A stretch of DNA of 64,000 nt, taken from assembly GCA_013365325.1 (NCBI GenBank), contig JABVXV010000017.1, positions 452,292 through 516,291 of the forward strand, read 5' to 3'. Shown piece after piece: positions 12,301 through 26,200 of the stretch (its first letter is position 1; each line of letters begins with the position of its first letter). The notes under the pieces are model-generated. The model did no database searches and was not told where the DNA came from. It saw nothing but the letters and a program-made list of their open reading frames with translations. The position numbers and the translations under genes are program-made. The DNA comes from Dipetalonema caudispina. Its lineage: Eukaryota > Nematoda > Chromadorea > Rhabditida > Onchocercidae.

Positions 12301-15300
12301 GGAACTGTAAAATCAATCAATTCGAAATATTTCGAAATTTTAGTTAAATTATTAAAATTAAGAAATCAATTCATCAAATTGTAAGCGATTAATACTTAGT
12401 CGGAGCGTCGGAGTATTTCGCATGATCTTTGTCACAAAGAAATAGTTCAAAATTCTGTTATCGCATGCAGCTATAAGCGTTGCATTTTTTTTCTGTAAGA
12501 TTGAAGAGAATGAAGAATGGGTTGAGTAATTAAGGGGACCTGACACATGTCACTGCTATTGTAATTGTTGAAAAATGAAATGAGATTTCACTGTGGCAAT
12601 CTTTGCTTCCTGTTATCTCTACTGTTGAATTTTCTTCATCATGCATTCTCGGCTTACTTTAAAAAAGAATTTGAAGTTACAGAAAAGAAATAATGTTTGA
12701 TTATAAAATATAGAAAAAAAAAGGGCAGAACTCCTGTCGAAATTTTCCGTTCGTTGACGATGCGCTAACAGATGTTGTTCAGTTGTCATGCAAGGGAAAC
12801 AGTTCCAGTTTTGTTGAAAGTTATTCATCGTTCCTCATACAGAGCAAATGAGAAACTTAACAACTGTTAGAGAAATATACAGTGGGAAATTTCCTTTATT
12901 TATTTAAATAAACAAAATGGGCAAAGATCGAATGTTATTTGAAGTAAATGAAAAGTGAAGAATGTTTTTAATAGAAATAATTGTCTGTTAATAGTCGTTT
13001 GAACGAACACTCATTTAGAGCTGAAAAGAATGCATGAAATCTGTCCGTTCAAATATCCATCATAAATTGTTTTATTGAAAATACAAATAAAATTGTTTAG
13101 AAAGATGCGATAACTGCGCTGAACAATAAACTTAACAAAGTCTTGCTAAAAAATTGAAAGATTCGATGAAGTGATCAAATTGCAAGATAACTCAAGCATG
13201 TATCGAACATTCCTGGCAGGAAATATTCTTCATAAATGAATTTTTCCGTTCAAAATATAGCGATTCGAAAGTAAACCAACCAATTGGTTTATTTTCAGGT
13301 ATTGTATCTTCAGCATTGATGTATGTATCAGGATGTTTGGGTACGACAATCAAATAGCTCTTTATCATTTCAGTTTCTGTTTACTTTTCAAGATTTAAAT
13401 GGGGAAGAGGAATTATTTTTTAATGCAGCATTTATGGGCTTGCAATTTGTTATATCAAAAATACGTAACCAGTTAATCTGTAATAATATGATTGAGAAAA
13501 ATCAGTAGATCGGGATTGATGCTAAGAGGTTTGAAGCTGTGTGTTATACTAAGTTGGCAACTGCAAAATCTTTGAAATATTTGTTAGCCTGTCTAGTTAA
13601 ATTTAAAATAAATTAGCTAAATAAGTTTCCATCATTTTTACACATAGGCATACTTATATACGGCAACAGCAGAATTAAAGTTTGAAGAGAAAAGTTAAAA
13701 CATATTTATTTAGCACTTTTGCTTTTGAGTAAGATTAATGACAGCTAAAGCAGTGGCCTTACAACACTTTTTGGAAGACTTTTTGCACCATCAAATGGTT
13801 TCATCTGATGCCGAGGAGTGCAACTTAACATAAATTCGTTAAACAATAATCAGTAATGCAAAAAAGTAGTAAATAATACTTCAGAATAATCAATCAAGCA
13901 ATGATGATTATAACTTGAACGCTGAGAAGCTAAACAGCTTTATTTTGTTTTCGATCAACTAAGGACACTGGACTGATAAGGCTTTTAAATTAACAACTTA
14001 TATCGCTTTGAACTATTTACTATATTTCGTTTCGAACAGTTCTAACTTATTGACAAATAATTGGGACAAAGAACATGAATACTATTTTCGATACTAACAA
14101 TAGTCAAGAATTGATGATGTCAGTTGAAGCTAATTTCGTCAAACGTGGTTCTAAATTATTCCTTAAATTTTAAACAGTTTCAATTTTTTAATAAAAATGC
14201 CACATCACTGTTTTGCATTCGCTAGAACACAAATTTCGAAGATCCGACTAATTACTTAACCTTTGATATCACATAGTAACAACTAAAACTTACGGAGAAA
14301 TAACCGGGACCGGAACGGATCTATTTTGGTATACAACAAACATTCAATAAAAGAAACTTGGACGGGGGTATAATCAGTAAGAGAGAAAAAAACAGAATGT
14401 AATTTAGGTTAATCGCAGCCATTCAGACTCCTACGAAATTGAAATTTTTACTTGTTACTTATTCAGGCTTGTATTGTTGCTGTCAATTTTAACTGCTACT
14501 TAAGTATTCCTCAAATGCTTGTGTATTTGGCTGCTCTTTTGTTAAGTGATTTACTTTAAGGTAAAAAAGAAAGAAAAAAAAAAACAAGTTCTTAGAAGTG
14601 TAGCACTTGACCCATAACTTTTCAATCCTAGTCTCGAGTTAAGAGGTATTCAAAACAGAGCTCTTTACAAGATTTTCTGATCTCTAGGATGAAACAGATT
14701 TATTCTGGTGCTTGTAAAATGTGAAATCAAACAACATTGACAAGAGCAGACAAAAATTAATCTTTAAAACTGAAAAATTAAAATAAGTAGAAATTTTAGA
14801 CATTTGAGCAATTTAATCATATTCTCAATAGTGGTGCCAAATACTGTTTATGAAGAACGATAAAATTTTCACTAATAATTATCACACTTCAAATTTTGGC
14901 AATACATCATCATGCGTAAAATATGTTTTCTAATTTAAAATTAATTTTCATAGCTGGTTTATCTTGGGTTGAGCAATACTTCGAAAAGATTCAAGAATCG
15001 ATTCGTTGTCCAAAAATGACTCTAATTTTCCATACTGTATATAAACAATAATTGTTGGAATTTGTTTTTCCAAAAAAGCAACATTTTTCCAGAAAAAAAT
15101 TAATTTCAAAATTTCCAGTATTTCTGTAATTTATAAATTATTGTGTCATTATTTCGCTGTTATTTTCTTGACTCCTTTCTGGTTTCTAGAATTATGCTAA
15201 TCCATATAAAAACATCATTCGTCAGTTTTATTCCTGAGTGATTTGCTTTTCTAAATAACAGAAACATGCATGATTAAACCATCTCGATAATAATAGCCAT

Positions 15301-15772
15301 ACTAATAGTCGAGGAAACTACATGAAAAGAATCAACTTGTCGATAATCATGAAGGTCATCACCGATGGTAGTTCCAATTTTAAATTCAGAATGAGATGTC
15401 AATGAAACTTTCATAAGCTATTGAGATTATGCGTCTGATAATTTGAATTATAAAAAGTATACCTTCACGTTTCTTTATGAAAAGTTGAAAAACTGCTGAT
15501 GAAAATCTCTTTCTTTCTACAATTCAAACTAAAAATATCTTAAGAAGAACAAATTGGTCGATTTATTGTGATGTCGAGAATGATTGAAATGAGTGGGTTC
15601 TATGTATGATAAAACAAATTGTTCCATCTCCTACTTTTTGAGGTTACATGTCATTTTTCCATGACATACATACACAGTCGATCTCATTATTGGCGCATCA
15701 AGGTCACCCTTTTCTCGCGCTGTTGTTATTCTGATCGGCTGTCGTCCCTTGGGTGGACACCAATCGAATGTG
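9324..15772. other. Long intergenic gap between divergent genes
   Basis: The FLVCR-type gene runs leftward and the FKBP gene rightward, so this 6.4-kb AT-rich stretch contains both promoters. Only short unsupported open frames occur, such as 11022-11099 (starts MDSLKDAPLKLRDEDIRKRK and ends at a GTGAGT-like site), 11769-11888 and 13738-13833. None resembles a known family or joins a second exon. I found no tRNA, rRNA or transposon ends. Confidence 0.45.
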
Positions 15773-18480
15773 ATGCTTCGGCCACTATTTGTCCAGTTCT
15801 TCCTCATAACTTTCACATTTTCATTAGGTAAACCATTTTCACTAAAATTTTATGATTTATGATCTGAGAAAGATGTCGAAGTTAATCCTTTATCTGATAA
15901 TCTGAATAATGCAGAAATCCATTCAAGACAGGTTGAAAAAGATAAAGGGAATGGTACTCAGAGTGAGATCATTAAGCTTTTTCGTAGAATGCAAAGAAAA
16001 CTCATGTCGTATCTATCGATCGATTGATTACAGCAAATCATTCTTACTGTAGCGAACAAAGACTATCCTCGGAAAAGAATTTATTCATACTTCATCTTTT
16101 ATTCTTTTGAAATGTCAAAATTTCAGGTCGCTGTTCAGATGTTGTTGAAACGGAAACATCAGTTCTGCATGAAGTTGGAAAGAAACGAAAGCTTGAAGAT
16201 AGCATACCAGTAATTGAAATTCGTGGTGAAGGTCAACCGATGACCGCGGCGCAAATAAGACAACTTGAAGAAATATCGAATGGTGGCCCACTTGATATCA
16301 AGGTCAAAAATGATCAATCTTTTTTAGCATGCATAATGCATATATATTTTCGTTTAAATTATGACATATTTATCAATTGCTTTTCTCTTGACACTGTCAT
16401 CTGATTAAACGGTTATTAGATGAATGTTAAGAAAAACTTCGTCTATCTATTTTGTTTTCCTAACCATCGTATTTCTCATCAACTTGTTCTATCTGAAATC
16501 TTATTAAAATGTGCTTATCTGAATTAATTTACCATAAATTTCAGGTAGAAAAGACATGGCGACCAGTGGACTGTCCACGTGCTGCAAAACGTAAAGATTT
16601 TATAACATTTCACTATAAAGCATTCACTGAAGCTAATAAAAAATGTGACCAATCGTATGGACGTGAACCAATTCGAATACAACTTGGTGTGGGTATGATA
16701 ATACCTGGATTAGACAAAGGTATGCGTGGGATGTGCAATACTGAATTAAGGAAAATTCAAGTCCCATATCGATTAAGCAGGAAAAAGAAAAGCAAAGGTA
16801 AGCTTAACGATAATGGATATCAGTAGAATAATTGATCATGAATTTAATAAAGCCTATCATTACCATTCTCTTACTTTCTGCTTATTAAATTTAAATTTAT
16901 TCAACTGAATATATGAATTCCTTGTCGAGATCATTCATAACGTTTTGATGATATCTTCGCTACCCTCTTCATCATATGCACAATTATTAGCAGATTGTGA
17001 CACCCTAGCATCTTTTCAATTTATAAAGATAAGATAAGTGTCCAATCACTATTTATACTGCATACGAACATACTGATTAATAATAAATTACAATGAAGTA
17101 ATAAGTGACAGATTCACTTTAATGACGGAGTTTTTTTCAATACTTATGTAATGATATCTTCGCTACCCTCTTCATCATATGCACAATTATTAGCAGATTG
17201 TGACAATGTCTAACAACAAAAACTGTACCGCCATTCTTCTATGTTTTTTCTTTAAATCTCGTCAGTTGGATTAATTGTGCAAAAGAAAGATGACTGAATC
17301 AATAGAATTATAAATTATATTTTTAATACTTCATACTGCTTCAATTGATGTTTAAAATTGATTTTTCAGTGTGGAAAAATATTCCCAACGATGAACATTG
17401 GCTCTCTTTCAACATTGAAATGGTTTCTGTTGAGCCGTGGTCACTGGACTTGCAATTCAACTTTTTGGATATCAACAATGACACAATACTTACTGAAAAT
17501 GAGGTTTTAAATAAATTAATATTATAAATCAATGTGAAAAAACTATCATTTATATTTGATCTATTATCAATTTATTACTTCTCAAAAGATTTACAGTATC
17601 ATTTTTCAATCAAGCAGTAATTTATGCAAACGAAAATACTTATCCGTTTCTTTCATCGAAATCTTTCCGCAACTACATTTTTATTGATTACAAAACTGCT
17701 TCGTTGAAAAGTTAAAATAACTTCTCCTCAAAATGGATAGAATCGAAAGTAGATCAGTTCTATTCCCAAAATTGAACCAAAAGTTCCGCAGTATCAAGCA
17801 TTCAAGAATTTACTTTTTCTTTTTAAATAATATTTTAGTTGGTTAAATTTCAAGAAAACCTGAAGAAAAATTTTGGTAAAACATGGAGCAATGAAAATAT
17901 TGATTATGTGATTGCCGCCAGATATTATATCAGGTAATTGTTTCAGATGCCAAATTTCATCTGTAAACAAAATTTTAAATAATTTACAGTCTTAGCTATT
18001 TCAACTGGACACTTTACACATCAGGTAGCTAAGGAAGCACATTTAATAAATATCGGACATCGCTGGTAACAATAATTGAATTTATGAGTAAAGTGAAAAA
18101 TTTTTTACAGATATTTTGATATTGATGGAAATGGACGGATAGATATGATGGAATTTCGTCGGGTAATGGAACGAGATATAGCGGTAATGGCTGCAGTAGC
18201 GAGTGATAAAAAGCCAGAAGGTCGGAAACGGGATCCGTCGATTGCTTGGATTCTAGATTTTAACAACGATGGCATTATTTCTGTTTCGGTAGGCTATCAC
18301 AGTTATCTTAAATTAAATAAATTAATGTTTCCCTTACTTCTGTAAATTAATAAATCGAGACCGAGACCAATTGCAAGTAGTTTTTTCCTTCACTTTTTTT
18401 TTCAGGAAATTGACCGAGCCGACGAAATACTGCAAGATGAACCAGCCGTTCTACCGATATTTGCGAAAGATGAGCTTTAG
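15773..18480 (+). CDS. Secreted/ER FKBP-type protein with three EF-hand loops and KDEL tail
   Basis: A 321-residue protein in seven phase-matched exons: 15773-15827, 16127-16302, 16545-16797, 17370-17503, 17839-17933, 18111-18288, 18406-18480. It starts with a signal peptide (MLRPLFVQFFLITFTFSLG). Next comes an FKBP-like domain (about residues 75-180; FITFHYKAF, GVGMIIPGLDKGMRGM). Three 12-residue EF-hand loops follow: DINNDTILTENE, DIDGNGRIDMME and DFNNDGIISVSE. The last four residues are KDEL, the ER-retrieval signal. The plan matches vertebrate FKBP7/FKBP14, luminal ER folding factors for collagen and other secreted proteins, although those have two EF-hands. The prolyl isomerase site looks degenerate: Phe36 and Trp59 of FKBP12 correspond to Cys and Leu, and the tyrosine-glycine 80s loop is replaced by a basic RKKKSK stretch. 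The donor at 16303 (GTCAAA) is weak. Expected role is ER chaperoning; catalysis is doubtful. Confidence 0.9.
16948..17002. repeat. 55-bp direct repeat, copy 1, in FKBP intron 3
   Basis: A 55-base stretch starting ATGATATCTTCGCTACCCTC recurs identically at 17151-17205 within the same intron. Flanking sequence differs, so only this block is duplicated. Confidence 0.9.
17151..17205. repeat. 55-bp direct repeat, copy 2, in FKBP intron 3
   Basis: This is an exact copy of 16948-17002 in the same orientation, with starts 203 bases apart. It ends in GCAGATTGTGACA, after which the two copies diverge. Confidence 0.9.
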
Positions 18481-20128
18481 GATTCTGATACATCAGATAA
18501 TTGATTTATTAGTGCGGGATATGATGTCACGAGAATGATGTAATATTTCGGCTATGTTGAAGACTCTGCAATATATATATATTCTGAAATTACGCAATAT
18601 TTGCTATTTCCAAACGTTATTCAACTCTCCAATCCATATTTTGTGAATGAACAAACGAAATTTACAACAAATAGTTGAAGAGAATGCAAATTTGCACTCC
18701 GTGATTTTCAACTTTATTTGAATTTCACTTGTTTTGAAATTAACTACGGGAAATTTCCGACATTTTTATGATGGAAATGACTATGTTTACGGTAAAATTT
18801 TTTCTGAAAACATAAAAAAACTTCATGGTCTTATAACTTGATTGCTTCTTCCCTCTCTCATCAGTATTAGGACTAATTCATAAGTGTTATTGTTCAGCAG
18901 TACTTTAATTTATTAAAACTGCAATCAGCACATTAAAAATGAATTCAACAACTAACAGTCGTATCAAAACAATCATAAAAGACAACAACGGCGTTAAATC
19001 AGTACAAATCATCTGGTGTGTCAGCAATAGAGAAAGTTAAACTTTTCCCTGCAATTCTATTACGTTTTAAGGTAAAGAAATTCATCAATGAAATGCTTGC
19101 GATGGGTCTATATTTAAACAAAATGCTTACTGTATTAGTTAGATGCAGAAAAAAACAAAAAAACTGCGATACGACAATATCTCAATGATTTCAGTACAAT
19201 GTAATATTGCAACTAGTACCATTTCTGGATAGGTTGTATTAACAACAGTTGACAACAAAAGAGACTAATGCCTATTTTAAAGTAATATTTTCTGTGATAA
19301 TAACTAATATCAATTTCATCCGAATTTAAGAAGAATTTCTGTTCTAATAAACTAAAAAAATATTCTTACAGTAAGTACAAAGAATTATTTAATAAAATAT
19401 CTCTTGTTTAGTGGAAAAAGCTCAAAAAAAAGTAATTTCGGAGGACCCGTTGGATAATTTGTATATATATTCATTAACCACTACGTTGTTTTTGCGGACA
19501 ACTTCGAGGAAAGGCATTTTGTGCCATGTAATCAATTGGAATTTTTTGAAAAATCCCAGTTCTTCTTGGTTTATTAAAGCTTCTTTAATGCAAAAATTTT
19601 AGTGATTTGAAAAAAAGCCATGGTGCAATTTTTAAATTAGGGAAAATGACCAACTTACGGTGTCGATTTTAATAGATGCTACAATCATTGACATGTTTAA
19701 AAATAATGCAAAAATTTGTAAAAATTAGTCGAAAAATTTTCAATTTTTTCTGCTATTTATAATAAACCGTATTTTTAATTTTAATTAAAAATTAAACAAA
19801 ATATTTCCCTTTGCCTTTTATTGTTCATGAAAGTACAAGGTACAAGGTACAGAGTACAGGGAAGGTTTTCACGGTGCACTGTTTACCTTCAGAAATATAT
19901 TTCTTTAACATTGTTTATTCTTTAAAAAATACTTAATCGAAATTTCTAATAATGCCAAGAATTTATTTGATTGCTTTCAGCCTTGCTGACCAATACATTT
20001 ACCACAATAAATAAGACTTTCAAATATTTCCTGCAAATATTTGATGAAGTCTACTATCCTTGCAAGATTACAAGGCAGCATAAAACAAAAAAGACCCAAC
20101 CCGTAAATGAAGTATTGAGTGGATGATG
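18481..20128. other. Gap between convergent genes
   Basis: This contains the 3' ends of the FKBP gene (plus) and the TMEM200-type gene (minus). Open frames at 19411-19602 and about 19981-20126 on the plus strand follow AG acceptor-like sites. They have no family resemblance and their lengths are expected by chance in AT-rich DNA. A short run of GGTACA repeats lies near 19835-19860. Confidence 0.45.
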
Positions 20129-23100
20129 TCATATGGTAAAGCTGTCGACATTCGAGACTTTCACATTAGATGAAGATGAACTGCTTGAGATGCCAAGTTC
20201 AATATCCAACGATGCGAGTGGAGCATGCCTCTCGAATCCTTCCCGAACTGTACAGCTATCTCGAGCAATTGGCCTGACATCGATAGCACAGTCATCAGTA
20301 TCAGTGGTAGCAGCAGTCACAGCAGGATCAATTGTAACAACAATATTACTGCTATTACGGTCATTACAAATGAGATCATTGGTTCTCCTGGAATTGGAAG
20401 TACTGCGGCGTACATGGTGAAGCGTAGATTGATTCTGTTGTGGAGAACTGATTGAAGAAGTTCGCAACGGTGATGACCTTACGGTATTCGACACCACCAT
20501 CGGAGGTGGACTATGTAATTCAACAGTCACATCCTGCCTGCAAAACATTTCAACCATTGTGATATGCTCTATTGCATACGCATCGCTTAAGCTTAAAAAG
20601 ATTCGTAGCATGCACATGCAACTATCATTACAAAAATGATTGTTGTCCAAATGTTGAACCCTATAAAGCGTTGGACGAATCTTCTGAGAGTTGATAATTA
20701 AAGTTATGCATTCCGAGACAAATTGCAAAGATTCAAAGGTACATTTGTAAAAAGCAAACCAATGGGAAGTATGGCTGCAGTATTCACTTATGGACGTACA
20801 AGCGCGACCATGATCGTGCGTGTCGAGTGCCAAATCATTTTCGGTGTCAAAGATACTACAGTAATAACTATCAATGTATCGTCCGTTCAATTTCCTATAA
20901 TTTTCTCCTTTAACAATAATCTACTTATCCTGGAAGGTTTACAGAAATACCAATAATATTACTCTAAGTTACTTTGAAATTCTCGAAATTCCAGCAATTT
21001 CGTGGAAGGCTTTTAACTGATCTAAGCAACGCCGTGAAACTTACAAATTTTTTAGAGTTGAATTGAAATTTAAATTTTGAATTACGACATTTCACAATAA
21101 TTATGGGTAAAATTTCCCGCGGAGTTCCAAACAATGTTGTCGTTATTTGGGTAGAGTTCAATGCATTCTCACTAATCACAAAGCTATCTAATGATACTCG
21201 AAAAAATTTTTGACCTATCATCAATAGTATCGAGAAGCATTTGAGGTATACATGGAGTGGAACGATATCTCCGCCGCTTATCCATTACTGCAAATAGCAA
21301 TATTAGCAAACGACAACGTTAGTGAATAAATCAATGAGTACATAAATTAATAAAATAAATAAATGGAAAAAGAAATAAATACACTACCAAATGAAAGATA
21401 TAATATAGGAAGAGTAATTTCTGTGGTATAGGTAAACATCTTTCATGATTAGATAGATATTAAACAAGCACACCATATGTCAATAGAGTTATAATGGACT
21501 GCATTATAAGGTGAAACATTGTGTTGTAATCACATGGTTCTAACATTCATAAGAATAACTTACTTGAACTGGAATCATATCTTGACAATGGAAGAGCCTT
21601 ATACAGAGGTGTCCATTCACGTATCTCTTCGTTGGTCATTGGTAAACGTTTTTGTACCACATCCCTTTGCAACAAAGATGTTTTCTTACACGGATCGATC
21701 TCTTTTACATTATAAAGTACCTGCAATAATCACCGGAAAAACTGAACTCATTATTAAGGGGAAATGACATATGTATTATCATTCTGTTAGGATTTTTGCA
21801 CTTAATTTTCATATTTATAGAATGAGAAAATAACCTGCGTGTTCTTATCCCTGCTTTCGAGAGTAATAACACAGGCGACGATAAGGATGAATGAACCAAT
21901 GCCCATTGCAATTGGTCCGAGATACTGCAAACTTTTAAACAAATATCGTTTAGTCCAATTGGTGGACATCTTATCGGTACCATCATTCCTATTGTGTACA
22001 ATTTCCTGAAAAATTTTCTCTTAAATTTGACAAAATGAGCTGCAACATTGATCCTTGCAAAAAAAATTTTAAATTAACCAAAATGAATGGTTTTATTGCA
22101 TTATTAAAATAATCCGGAAATTGATAATGACAAAAGACACAAATTAGAATGTACTGAAATGAAGTGAAAAAATATAAACCTGAGATAAAGGGACATCAAA
22201 ATAACCAAGGATGGTCATCAAAATACCAAAAGTAATGATAACACCACCGAAAATAATCGCTCTGCATGCTACCCACAATGTCTGAAACAAACTGTTTCAC
22301 GCAAGTTCGAATTTTGTTATTTTCATATAATAACAAATAATTTGTCAAACGATTTCTTTAAAAGAAAAAACAAGGTTAAAATTTTCTTGCAAAATTTCAA
22401 TTGCATTTCAGAATTTTCACCAAATACGTTCATTTTTTTCCCAAACAAAATTTTTGAGTTTTATTCGATTTTTTTCCAAATTTGATGAAACTTTAAAAGG
22501 CCTTCAAAATACAGTTTTTAATGGTGAATGACTAAGAGCTAACTAATCTTAATGATATCAAACTATCAATTTGAGCAGTCAGCTAAACTCTCATAGCAAG
22601 ATAAATATCATGAAGACGATTCAATTCCTTACTGGTTAACTAATAAATTATGTAGTTATTGTTTATCATTTGTTATTTATTAGAGATCGGGTATCCATAA
22701 TTGTCATGTGATTCTTTCAAGATTTCGAAAAGGCGTAGTGATCTTATACACTTTTTGTAGATATTGGTGGGAAGAAAATATCCAAAAAGCAAATGATCAC
22801 GAAAAACCTTAGTTTAGTGATTTAAATAATTTATTTGATGCCACCACTCCATCATCTTCCAATGTTGAATTGACATTAATATAAAAGATGTATTCTTAGA
22901 CAAGGAAGCATTTCAAGTTTTGGAAGATCAAAGATAAATGAGGCAACTATCAACAATCCATTAATTTCACAGGAGAAAGTATAAAAACGAATGGATGGGT
23001 GAGTAGTTAATCCAGCAAAGCAGTTAATTGAATAAAGTTAATATTTCCAATGTTCTCAGGCATAACTGCAAAAGATATCGAAACCGATTAAATTTTCAAG

Positions 23101-23204
23101 GATGAAAAGTATCGAAGGGAGAGGGAGAAAAAAGTAAATTCAATAAATGCCCTTTTCGGATATTGCACAGAATTACGCCAATTTACATATGTGCGTCTCT
23201 TCAT
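20129..23204 (-). CDS. TMEM200-type two-pass membrane protein
   Basis: A membrane protein resembling the TMEM200A/B/C family, whose function is poorly known. Well-supported exons: 22281-22180, 22005-21835, 21720-21564, 21287-21215 and 20537-20129, all phase-matched. The first membrane segment contains IIFGGVIITFGILMTILGYF. The second is YLGPIAMGIGSFILIVACVI, followed by ESRDKNTQ, close to the family's GP..MGIG.FIFICAN...ENRDKET signature. The C-terminal tail is long, Ser/Thr-rich and probably cytosolic, with LHSPPPMVV and a run of seven serines near the end. The 5' end is uncertain. The best candidate first exon is 23204-23187 (MKRRTY), six codons after a CAG and before GTAAATTG, giving 309 residues; it is too short to prove. 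The exon at 21287-21215 uses a GTCAAA donor. Confidence 0.78.
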
Positions 23205-26200
23205 TCCTGCCAGTATCTTTTATATTTGGACAAATTAAGCTATTTTCAAACTTAAATTCTTTTATTATGCTTTTAAATATAAACCGTCGTTATATATGTA
23301 AAATTCAACGCCGAATCTTGGTGCTGATTACTGATAACTATAATAATGTACCTGAGTGCAAATTTATGTCACTAACTATTTGTTTATTAGCGTGGCTTAT
23401 TTGAAAATCTTGAAAAAAAGAATAAAAAGGAAGATAAATTTAAATTATGGTTTCAAAAATATAAGGGACTTCATGGTCCAAAAATTTGCCAGAACTTAAA
23501 TTAAAAGTATAAAAATAAGCTATTGTGATGAATTAGAAACAAAAAATGTACTTTCATAAACCTTAAAGACAGTCAAATAAAAAACAAGAAAGAAATGGAA
23601 AACAACTGCACGCTGGTAGATAAAAAACATTTCATATAGGTAAAGTTGACTAAAACGGATTACTGTTTCAATAAATGAGAATTATCAACTTTATTAAAGA
23701 GTAAAGAAATCGGAATAGTCATACAGACCGGAAAGTCGGGAATACAGCAGGAATTAGCCACTTATTTCAAATTCTATTAAGGTCGATATTATTATCTTCA
23801 GAATTTCTTATTCACACTGAAGAGAACATGAGGTTATTACAATTCTTTTGCCTACTCATTTCGAATATACATGCGCGATCATTTTTCAAGTTTGAGTAAC
23901 CTAGTCATGTCAAAAAAATCCAGAGATCGGGAATTTTATGGTCTGATAAACTACCCTTAAAAACCTGGACAATATGATTAAATCTCTGATTCCGTCTCTT
24001 TCAGGCTTTTTAGATTACCACTTTATTGATGATTAATTAATAACGGCTTGTCCAATCTAAAGAATTTTGGAAACATAATTTTCAAAGGTAAATAAATCTA
24101 TTTTGAGTGGAATCAAGGGAATGATGAAAGCCGTGTCTCGAGAAAATTTATACAGATGTTCTTCAGCTTTCTTATCTTTCTCAAGTATTTAACATTATTT
24201 CTTGGCCATTTAACATATGCTAGTGTACAGTACTTGTTGATCAACCTGCAGGTAAATTCAGCAACCTCTGGATTTCATCCATTCATCACCAGTCGTCGAC
24301 ACAGCTCTTCCTGATAACACAATATAGCAGGACATGAACACCCTGTTTTAATAATATTTCCACACATGGGTGCTCTTATCAAAATCACTTAAACGGTTCT
24401 TCCTGAACAGTAAAAAGTGTACCGAAAGTTTCGACTCATTAATTTGATAATATTTGTAGTTTCTGTGATAAAAATTTCGTCGTATAATAGTGGCAGTTGG
24501 ACGATGGACCATCAGCCCTCCTACTGCGATTGTCGCTGTATTTTTAAAGTTCTCAGAAAATCCCAGAATTTTCCGACAAAAACTGTTTTTGACAAAACAC
24601 TTTTCCGTTGTTGTAATTTTTGACGAGAATAACAGAACAGATTGGATTACCAAGCAAGCGGCACCAGCAATCGGTACTGTATCGTACGATCACCATTTAT
24701 TTGTCTAGGTTGTATGAAAAAATATTTTAAAAATACTTGAGTTGTATCGGAAAACTTCGATTTTATTGGGACGTACGGAGCGAAAAGGAATATAATTATT
24801 CGAAATAATGGTCGCTCGAAAGATGAGGGAAAAGTGAATGAGAAGGATGAGTATGATTACGATGATAAAAAAATTAAAACCAGTATGATTAAAATGGGTA
24901 TGATTACGATAGTATGTACTTGGAAATATTTCCTAAGAAGTTAAACTGATGTGGTTTCGAATAATTTAATTATTTTAATGAAATTTGAAAAGTGGAAATC
25001 TTAGTAACAGAGAGAAGGAATGGAATAACAAAGGGCCAGAAGTGAAGGTATTTATTTCCGGATAGCATAGACTTTAGGCTTCGGACAAGGGAAAAAGAAT
25101 GCAAAAAGAGTTGCTGGACGGTTGAATTGAAGGAGTAGCAGTGACGGGATGAAAGAGATATTAGCAAGGATCGTTTAAGATCGATAAAAATTAAGTGAAA
25201 AAGTGAATCAAACTGCGAATTCGTCGTATTCAAAACGCTTTTTAAGCTTCGAAAGAAAAATATGTTATCATGATGCTTTAAATTATTTAAGCCTCTTTTT
25301 AGGCGTGATCTTAGTCGTTCAAAAACTTTTTTAGTAAAAGTCTTTGGCTAAACTGTATCTCATGATCTCCGAGCCAAAAAAATCTGTTTCACTGTGGACT
25401 CATGGATAAGCGGCTGAAAGACCAGGCTTAATCGTTCAACGTAAAATAGAATTTTTGCCTATAATTTCTGTTTGGAATTCCGAAATTACTCATTTAATTT
25501 TGAAAAGCCACTTTTTCCTATTGCTTTGAATAGTGTTAAATCAAACAGAAGCACAACAATGTTTTTTCCAGTATTGAAGGAGAAATTTTGCACATTAAAA
25601 CAGCTAATGGTAGCTATTCCACGAGTGCACAGATATTTTCATTCTTCATTCACACATTATTGAAATGAAATGTAAATAACAGAGATAGAAATGTTGGTGG
25701 GAAGATGATAGCGCAACAAAAAACTATTTGATGTCGGAAAAATTGAAGGTTTAAGCTTCCTGTCCTCCTTTCAGCAAAAAAAAAGGTTCCGTCTTTTTGT
25801 TGTCTTATTTCATAGCAGCATGTATGTAAAATAAACACTGCTACTGCTAACTTATCGACAGGTACTACTGCTGACATGTTGTCCGCCAGATGGACAACAA
25901 TGTCGAGCAATTCTAAGAGAACACCGACTACTCTACTACGGCCTGAGATGGCGGTGTTTAGATGAGCTTATACAAAAAGATTGCCAAAATAGCAGTAAGT
26001 TGAATTAAGGTGTTGAAGTGATGGAAGTTTACAGTATAAAAGGGAAATGATGACGGAAGAGAAAAAAATCATGAAGATAAAACGGATGAGAAAGGAAGAG
26101 TTTAAGGTCACGAAAAACGAACCACTAATCACTGTCTAAGAATCAATTCCGGTGATTAGTTTAAAACTATATTAAATTCCATCTACAACTGCTAATCATA

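Noticed and set aside
13738..13833. 31-codon small frame (MTAKAVALQHFLEDF...)
   Set aside because: The composition is decent, but the antisense frame is equally protein-like and no splice site or homologue supports either.
20133..20455. Plus-strand frames over the TMEM200 tail
   Set aside because: They are antisense shadows of the Ser-rich terminal exon of the minus-strand gene.
24348..24708. Overlapping frames on both strands
   Set aside because: There are no splice partners, no family resemblance, and similar openness on both strands.
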